Part shown: one piece after another, positions 6,007-9,055 of the stretch
Position numbering within the stretch: the first letter of the stretch is position 1
Layout of the letters: every line of letters starts with the position of its first letter
Assembly: GCA_004195435.1 (NCBI GenBank)
Contig: PSPM01000011.1
Coordinates: 7,870 to 16,924 of the forward strand
DNA from: Candidatus Parvarchaeota archaeon
GTDB lineage: Archaea > Nanobdellota > Nanobdellia > Pacearchaeales > GW2011-AR1
Direction: 5' to 3'
Length of the DNA: 9,055 nt
The notes under the pieces: generated by a model
Databases searched by the model: none
Seen by the model: the letters and a program-made list of their open reading frames with translations, nothing else
Told to the model about the DNA's origin: nothing
Made by a program: the position numbers and the translations under genes

Positions 6007-7287
6007 ATGTCTCGTAAATATATTGATGATTTAAAAGTTGGAGAAAATATTTTGTTGAAAGGATGGGTTTTTGAAATTCGTGAATTGGCAAAATTAAAGT
6101 TTTTGATTCTTAGAGATATGACTGGAATGGTTCAATGTATTATTAAAAATGAAGAATTATTCGAAAAAATTACTAATTTAAGTTTAGAAAGTGTTATTGA
6201 AATCAAAGGAAAAATCAAAAAAGCAGATATTAAAACCGAATTTATTAGAAAAGATATTGAAGTAGAAGTTTCTAGTTTAGAAATTTTAAATAAAGCTGAA
6301 AAATTGCCAATACAAGTTAATGAAAAAACTATTAGAACCGGTTTAGATAAAAGACTAGATTATAGATCATTAGATGTTAGAAAACAAAGTGTTAATTCTA
6401 TTTTTAAAATACAAAGCACTATAATTAATTCATTTAGGGAGTTTTTTTATAAAAAAAATTTTATAGAGATACAACCTCCAGCAGTTATCGCTACTTCAAC
6501 TGAAGGCGGTACTGATTTATTTGAAGTTAAATATTTTAATAAAAAAGCCTATCTTGCTCAAAGCCCTCAATTGTATAAACAGTTAATGGCAATTTCTTTT
6601 GAAAAAGTTTTTTCAACTGGAATGGTTTGGAGAGCAGAAAAACATGATACTAGCAAGCATATTAATGAAATAATGCAAATGGATTCAGAAATTGCTTTTG
6701 TTGATGATATGGAAGCTATGGAATATCTTGAAGAAATTGTAAAATTTATTGTTAAAAAAGTCTTAGAAAAAAATGAAAAAGAATTAAAAATCTTAGGTTT
6801 AAAATTGAAAGTACCTAACTCAAAATATTTAAGGTACAGAGAGGCTATAGCTCTTTTAAACAAAAAAGGATTTAAATTAAAAGTAGGCGATGACTTTGAT
6901 TCGGAAGCAGAGAGAAAGCTTTGCGAAATTTTTCCAGAAACTATAATTTTTATTTATGAATGGCCTATAGATATGAAGCCTTTTTATATATGGCCAAAAG
7001 ATGAAAAGAAAAATATTTCTGCGGGTTTTGATGCTATCTATGGGGGTGTTGAAATAAGTTCGGGCGGTCAAAGAGTACATGTCTCAGATATTTTGATAAA
7101 ACAATTAAAATCTAAAAAATTAAATCCAAGTAACTTTTCTTGGTATGTTGATTCTTTTAGATATGGTGCTCCAATACATTCTGGATGGAGTATTGGTTTA
7201 GAAAGACTTACTCAAGCAATTTGCGAACTAAAAAATATTAGGGAAGGAACTCTATTTCCAAGAGATAGAAGGAGATTAACACCTTGA
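6007..7287 (+). CDS. aspS: Aspartyl-tRNA synthetase, archaeal type
   Basis: Class IIb synthetase charging tRNA(Asp). The 426 residues comprise an N-terminal OB-fold anticodon domain (about 1-100; LKGWVFEIRELAKLKF at 17-32) and a catalytic core with TSTEGGTDLFEV (163-174), LAQSPQLYKQ (183-192), motif 2 WRAEKHDTSKHINE (208-221, motif Arg R209), GVEISSGGQR (347-356) and motif 3 GWSIGLERL (393-401). It ends in the archaeal FPRDRRRLTP. At the two positions known to set tRNA discrimination in archaeal AspRS (W26 and K85 in the Thermococcus enzyme; His and Pro in non-discriminating ones) I align F22 and, less surely, R81. Together with the adjacent asnS this suggests an enzyme restricted to tRNA(Asp). 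The gene starts 5 nt after gatE without Shine-Dalgarno and shares a 4-bp TTGA overlap with asnS, so it sits in one operon. Confidence 0.95.
   Translation: MSRKYIDDLKVGENILLKGWVFEIRELAKLKFLILRDMTGMVQCIIKNEELFEKITNLSLESVIEIKGKIKKADIKTEFIRKDIEVEVSSLEILNKAEKLPIQVNEKTIRTGLDKRLDYRSLDVRKQSVNSIFKIQSTIINSFREFFYKKNFIEIQPPAVIATSTEGGTDLFEVKYFNKKAYLAQSPQLYKQLMAISFEKVFSTGMVWRAEKHDTSKHINEIMQMDSEIAFVDDMEAMEYLEEIVKFIVKKVLEKNEKELKILGLKLKVPNSKYLRYREAIALLNKKGFKLKVGDDFDSEAERKLCEIFPETIIFIYEWPIDMKPFYIWPKDEKKNISAGFDAIYGGVEISSGGQRVHVSDILIKQLKSKKLNPSNFSWYVDSFRYGAPIHSGWSIGLERLTQAICELKNIREGTLFPRDRRRLTP
7269..7286 (+). promoter_or_regulatory. Shine-Dalgarno and TTG start of asnS
   Basis: AAGGAGAT (7269-7276) precedes the TTG at 7284 by a 9-nt gap counted from GGAG. 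It supports initiation at TTG within the aspS stop overlap (TTGA). No ATG occurs before residue 125 of asnS, and the residues after the TTG already belong to the anticodon domain, so TTG is the start. Confidence 0.7.
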
Positions 7288-8576
7288 AATTCTCCAGTAT
7301 AAGTGAGGCAATAAATAAGGGGAAAGGAAAAGTTGCCGTTAGAGGATGGATATATAGGGAAAGAGGGAGCAATAAATTCAAATTTCTAAGTTTAAGAGAT
7401 TCAACAGAAATTATTCAAATTATTTTGGATAGAAAGAATTTTGAGAAGCAATGGAAAGAAATTGATTCCCTGCAGATAGAAGCAAGTGTTGAAATTGTCG
7501 GAGAAATAAAAAAAGACTCACGAGCTCCCACAGGTTATGAAATTAAAGCTAACCAGATAAAGATTATAGGATTGAGTGATAAGTTTCCAATTACTAAAGA
7601 TCTTAATGAAGAGCTATTAGGTGATAGAAGACATTTATGGATTAGGAGCAGGAAAATGACTTCTATTATGAAAATTCGTTCTACAGTTATGCAATCATTT
7701 AGAGATTATTTTAGAGAACAAGGTTTTTATGAATTTCAAACTCCAATAATTATTCCTGGTGGTGCTGAAGAAGGACCCACTATGTTTGAACTTAATTATT
7801 ATGAAAAGAAAATGTATCTTGCTCAAACTTGGCAATTATATGCCGAAGCTGCCATGTATGGATTGGAAAAAATTTATGGAATTGCCCCTACTTTTAGAGC
7901 AGAGAAATCTAGGACATCAAGACATCTTTCAGAATTTTGGATGGCTGAAATGGAGGTTGCTTGGATAGGTTTAGATGAACTTATAAATTACGCAGAAGAT
8001 ATGACTAAATATATCATTAAAAAAGTTTTAAAAAATAATAAAAAAGAATTGGAAATTTTAGGAAGGGATTCTAAAAAATTAACGCCTGCTCTTAAGAAAA
8101 AGTTTCCGAGAATTACCTACGATGATGCTTTAAAATTATTGAAAACAAAAAAGAAATTAAAAGTTCCTTGGGGAAAGGATTTAAGGACAATTGAAGAAGA
8201 GAAATTAATGGAATTATATGATACTCCCATCTTTGTAACTCATTATCCAAAGGAAGCAATGGCTTTTTATAAACCTAAGGATAAAAATAATCCAAAGGTT
8301 TCTAGATGTTTTGACATGTTGGGTCCAGAAGGTTCTGGAGAATTAATTGGTGGAAGTGAAAGAGATATAGATGTTGATGAATTAAAAAAATCGTTGAAAT
8401 CTCAGGGAGAAAAGTTAGAAGATTATAAATATTATTTTGATATAAATAAATATGGAGCCATACCTCATGCCGGTTTTGGTTTAGGGCCTGAAAGATTAAT
8501 TAGATGGATCTGCGGTTTGAATAGTGTAAGAGAAGCTATAGCCTTTCCAAGAACAATGACAAGATATAGCCCTTAA
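7284..8576 (+). CDS. asnS: Asparaginyl-tRNA synthetase, archaeal type
   Basis: Class IIb synthetase charging tRNA(Asn) directly with asparagine. The 430-residue protein has the N-terminal OB-fold anticodon domain (about 1-100; VRGWIYRERGSNKFKF at 19-34), which separates it from the archaeal asparagine synthetase paralogue that lacks it. AsnRS hallmarks follow: HLWIRSRKM (117-125), AQTWQLYAEAAMYGLEKIYGI (180-200, read in two parts), motif 2 PTFRAEKSRTSRHLSEFW (202-219), ELEILGRD (255-262), FPRITYDDAL (274-283), GPEGSGELIGGSERD (347-361) and motif 3 GFGLGPERL (397-405) with FPRTMTRYSP at the end. The start is TTG, supported by a Shine-Dalgarno, in a 4-bp overlap with aspS. A 39-bp stretch near its 3' end (8493-8531) recurs almost unchanged at the right edge of the window. 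Confidence 0.96.
   Translation: MKFSSISEAINKGKGKVAVRGWIYRERGSNKFKFLSLRDSTEIIQIILDRKNFEKQWKEIDSLQIEASVEIVGEIKKDSRAPTGYEIKANQIKIIGLSDKFPITKDLNEELLGDRRHLWIRSRKMTSIMKIRSTVMQSFRDYFREQGFYEFQTPIIIPGGAEEGPTMFELNYYEKKMYLAQTWQLYAEAAMYGLEKIYGIAPTFRAEKSRTSRHLSEFWMAEMEVAWIGLDELINYAEDMTKYIIKKVLKNNKKELEILGRDSKKLTPALKKKFPRITYDDALKLLKTKKKLKVPWGKDLRTIEEEKLMELYDTPIFVTHYPKEAMAFYKPKDKNNPKVSRCFDMLGPEGSGELIGGSERDIDVDELKKSLKSQGEKLEDYKYYFDINKYGAIPHAGFGLGPERLIRWICGLNSVREAIAFPRTMTRYSP
8493..8531 (+). repeat. Direct repeat copy 1 (inside asnS motif 3 region)
   Basis: This 39-bp stretch encodes RLIRWICGLNSVR of AsnRS. It is repeated in the same orientation at 9017-9055 with one mismatch (G at 8503, A at 9027) and 28 identical bases running to the window edge. 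Confidence 0.9.
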
Positions 8577-8594
8577 GGTTAAATTTATTAAGGG
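8570..8594. promoter_or_regulatory. Inverted repeat enclosing the putative rrm TATA box
   Basis: CCCTTAA (8570-8576) and TTAAGGG (8588-8594) are exact reverse complements. Their spacer and right arm contain the AT-rich TTAAATTTATTA (8579-8590), the best TATA candidate for the RRM gene; transcription would then start near 8611 and leave a leader of about 25 nt with the Shine-Dalgarno. The left arm includes the asnS stop codon. It may be an operator, or a hairpin at the asnS transcript end. Confidence 0.4.
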
Positions 8595-8616
8595 AGATTT
8601 CAAGATAAATTTGTAT

Positions 8617-8623
8617 AAGGAGG
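8617..8623 (+). promoter_or_regulatory. Strong Shine-Dalgarno of the RRM gene
   Basis: AAGGAGG is a full-strength match to the anti-Shine-Dalgarno. It lies 12 nt before the ATG at 8636, slightly longer than usual. A nearer TTG at 8628 is followed by a stop after two codons, so ATG 8636 is the start. Most other genes in the window have no such site. Confidence 0.7.
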
Positions 8624-8635
8624 ACAATTGAGAAC

Positions 8636-8884
8636 ATGAAAGTATACGTAGGTAATTTACCTTACAATATTGACGGCGATAAGCTGAAAGAACTTTTCGC
8701 AGCTCACGGTGAAGTAACCGAAGCTGTTGTTATTTCTGATAGAAATACTGGAAGATCTAAAGGATTCGGATTCGTTACATTTGCTGATGATGATGGCGCT
8801 AAGAAGGCTATCAAAGAAATGAACGGAAAAGAATTTGACGGAAGAGAGCTTAAAGTCAACGAAGCTAAACCAAGAGAAGAGTAA
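8636..8884 (+). CDS. Single-RRM RNA-binding protein
   Basis: The 82-residue protein is essentially one RNA recognition motif. RNP2 is VYVGNL (3-8) and RNP1 is KGFGFVTF (42-49), with the RNA-stacking aromatics Y4, F44 and F46 in place. The beta-alpha-beta order is complete, and only a short charged tail (AKPREE) follows. It resembles the small RRM proteins of cyanobacteria and other bacteria, which bind single-stranded RNA in the cytoplasm, as well as DPANN and CPR homologues. The target RNA cannot be inferred. By eye the gene is richer in G and C than its neighbours and uses C-ending codons more (three of five Phe are TTC). With the strong Shine-Dalgarno, this points to high expression or to acquisition by transfer. 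It has its own likely promoter after asnS and a T-rich terminator-like sequence. Confidence 0.95.
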   Translation: MKVYVGNLPYNIDGDKLKELFAAHGEVTEAVVISDRNTGRSKGFGFVTFADDDGAKKAIKEMNGKEFDGRELKVNEAKPREE

Positions 8885-8922
8885 TTTCTTTTCTAATTTT
8901 TAATTTTTAATTTTTAATTTTT
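8885..8922 (+). terminator. T-rich terminator of the RRM gene with 7-bp tandem repeat
   Basis: Directly after the stop lies a T-rich stretch including four perfect units of TAATTTT (8894-8921). Repeated oligo-T tracts on the non-template strand are typical archaeal termination signals. The repeat could also vary in unit number between strains. Confidence 0.6.
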
Positions 8923-9055
8923 ATTATTGGATTTTCCTAAATGCATTTTTAATTTAGGCAATCCTAACAAAAGAGGATTTATTTCAAATCCAGGAGATTC
9001 TATCCCATATTTAGACAGATTAATTAAATGGATCTGCGGTTTGAATAGTGTAAGA
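8914..9055 (-). CDS. Possible 3' end of a minus-strand gene, partial at the window edge
   Basis: On the minus strand a frame is open from the right edge to a TAA at 8914-8916, giving 46 residues ending in GLPKLKMHLGKSNNKN. The residues encoded by 8914-9016 (SKYGIESPGFEINPLLLGLPK and on) look protein-like, and the tail-to-tail arrangement with the RRM gene is plausible. I do not recognise the family. The first dozen residues come from antisense asnS sequence (9017-9055), so the frame crosses a likely junction and only the part left of 9017 may be genuine. A plus-strand frame through the same DNA is also open from 8942 but has no credible start. Confidence 0.3.
   Translation of the reverse strand, partial: LTLFKPQIHLINLSKYGIESPGFEINPLLLGLPKLKMHLGKSNNKN
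8929..8964. repeat. Imperfect hairpin-forming inverted repeat
   Basis: GGATT (8929-8933) pairs with AATCC (8960-8964), and CCTAAAT (8936-8942) pairs with ATTTAGG (8952-8958), with an internal TT/C loop and a 9-nt apical loop. It follows the T-rich end of the RRM gene and may contribute to transcript-end structure, or it may just be part of the possible minus-strand gene. Confidence 0.4.
9017..9055 (+). repeat. Direct repeat copy 2: near-identical fragment of asnS at the window edge
   Basis: The last 39 bases match asnS 8493-8531 in the same orientation with one mismatch. In the plus-strand frame they encode RLIKWICGLNSVR (Arg to Lys change). The DNA just left of 9017 has no AsnRS similarity, so this is not a complete second gene but a fragment joined to unrelated sequence. 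Confidence 0.9.

Noticed and set aside
6567..7080. Minus-strand open frames inside aspS
   Set aside because: They are antisense shadows of AspRS catalytic-core motifs with no independent support.
7759..7968. Plus-strand 69-codon frame inside asnS
   Set aside because: It is out of frame within the AsnRS motif 2 region, and its sequence resembles no protein family.
7284..8576. Archaeal asparagine synthetase-like AsnRS paralogue
   Set aside because: That paralogue lacks the anticodon-binding domain, whereas this protein has a full N-terminal OB fold.
8942..9055. A second, complete AsnRS-like gene at the right edge
   Set aside because: Only the last 13 codons match AsnRS; the residues before them do not, and an in-frame stop at 8939-8941 precedes without a credible start.
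1..9055. CRISPR array, tRNA/rRNA genes, transposase or integrase, toxin-antitoxin or defence cassette
   Set aside because: No regularly spaced repeats, cloverleaf-like sequence, transposase motifs or recognisable defence domains were seen on either strand.

Overview
The window is a 9.06 kb, AT-rich, gene-dense stretch of an archaeal genome, probably from a small-genome DPANN-type lineage (Woesearchaeota/Pacearchaeota-like; this placement is inference from gene style, not a measured phylogeny). Archaeal origin is well supported. It carries both subunits of the archaea-specific tRNA amidotransferase GatDE, archaeal-type prolyl-, aspartyl- and asparaginyl-tRNA synthetases, and TTTAAATA-like TATA boxes centred about 25 nt upstream of start codons that lack a Shine-Dalgarno sequence, as expected for leaderless mRNAs.

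Layout from left to right. 1-1169: 3' part of proS, cut by the window edge. 1209-1787: a membrane-anchored, Ser/Thr-rich protein with a six-cysteine tail, followed 3 nt later by gatD (1791-3065). 3070-3444 (minus): a two-helix DUF1003-family membrane protein, convergent with gatD. 3445-3560: divergent intergenic region with promoter-like sites and inverted repeats. 3561-4274: a short protein with a recognisable nitrilase-superfamily Glu-Lys-Cys triad, overlapping by 4 bp an 87-residue protein of unknown function (4271-4534). 4559-6001: gatE. 6007-7287: aspS. 7284-8576: asnS, starting at TTG in a 4-bp overlap with aspS. 8636-8884: a single-RRM RNA-binding protein with a strong Shine-Dalgarno. 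8885-9055: T-rich terminator-like DNA, the possible tail of a minus-strand gene, and a terminal 39-bp near-copy of part of asnS.

Functionally this is a tRNA-charging cluster. ProRS makes Pro-tRNA, GatDE converts Glu-tRNA(Gln) to Gln-tRNA(Gln), AspRS makes Asp-tRNA and AsnRS makes Asn-tRNA directly. Because AsnRS is present, AspRS is expected to discriminate tRNA(Asp) from tRNA(Asn); its two specificity positions (F22, about R81) are not the His/Pro pair of non-discriminating enzymes.

The most unusual points are: a GatE of only 480 residues that appears to have lost the whole AspRS-like insertion domain in frame; the compact nitrilase-like protein and its small partner lying between gatD and gatE; the Cys-rich surface protein placed directly in front of gatD; inverted repeats overlapping the TATA elements of three promoters; and the near-duplicate of asnS at the right edge, which is more likely an assembly or rearrangement junction than a gene. 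I do not see a convincing new defence or mobile system here.
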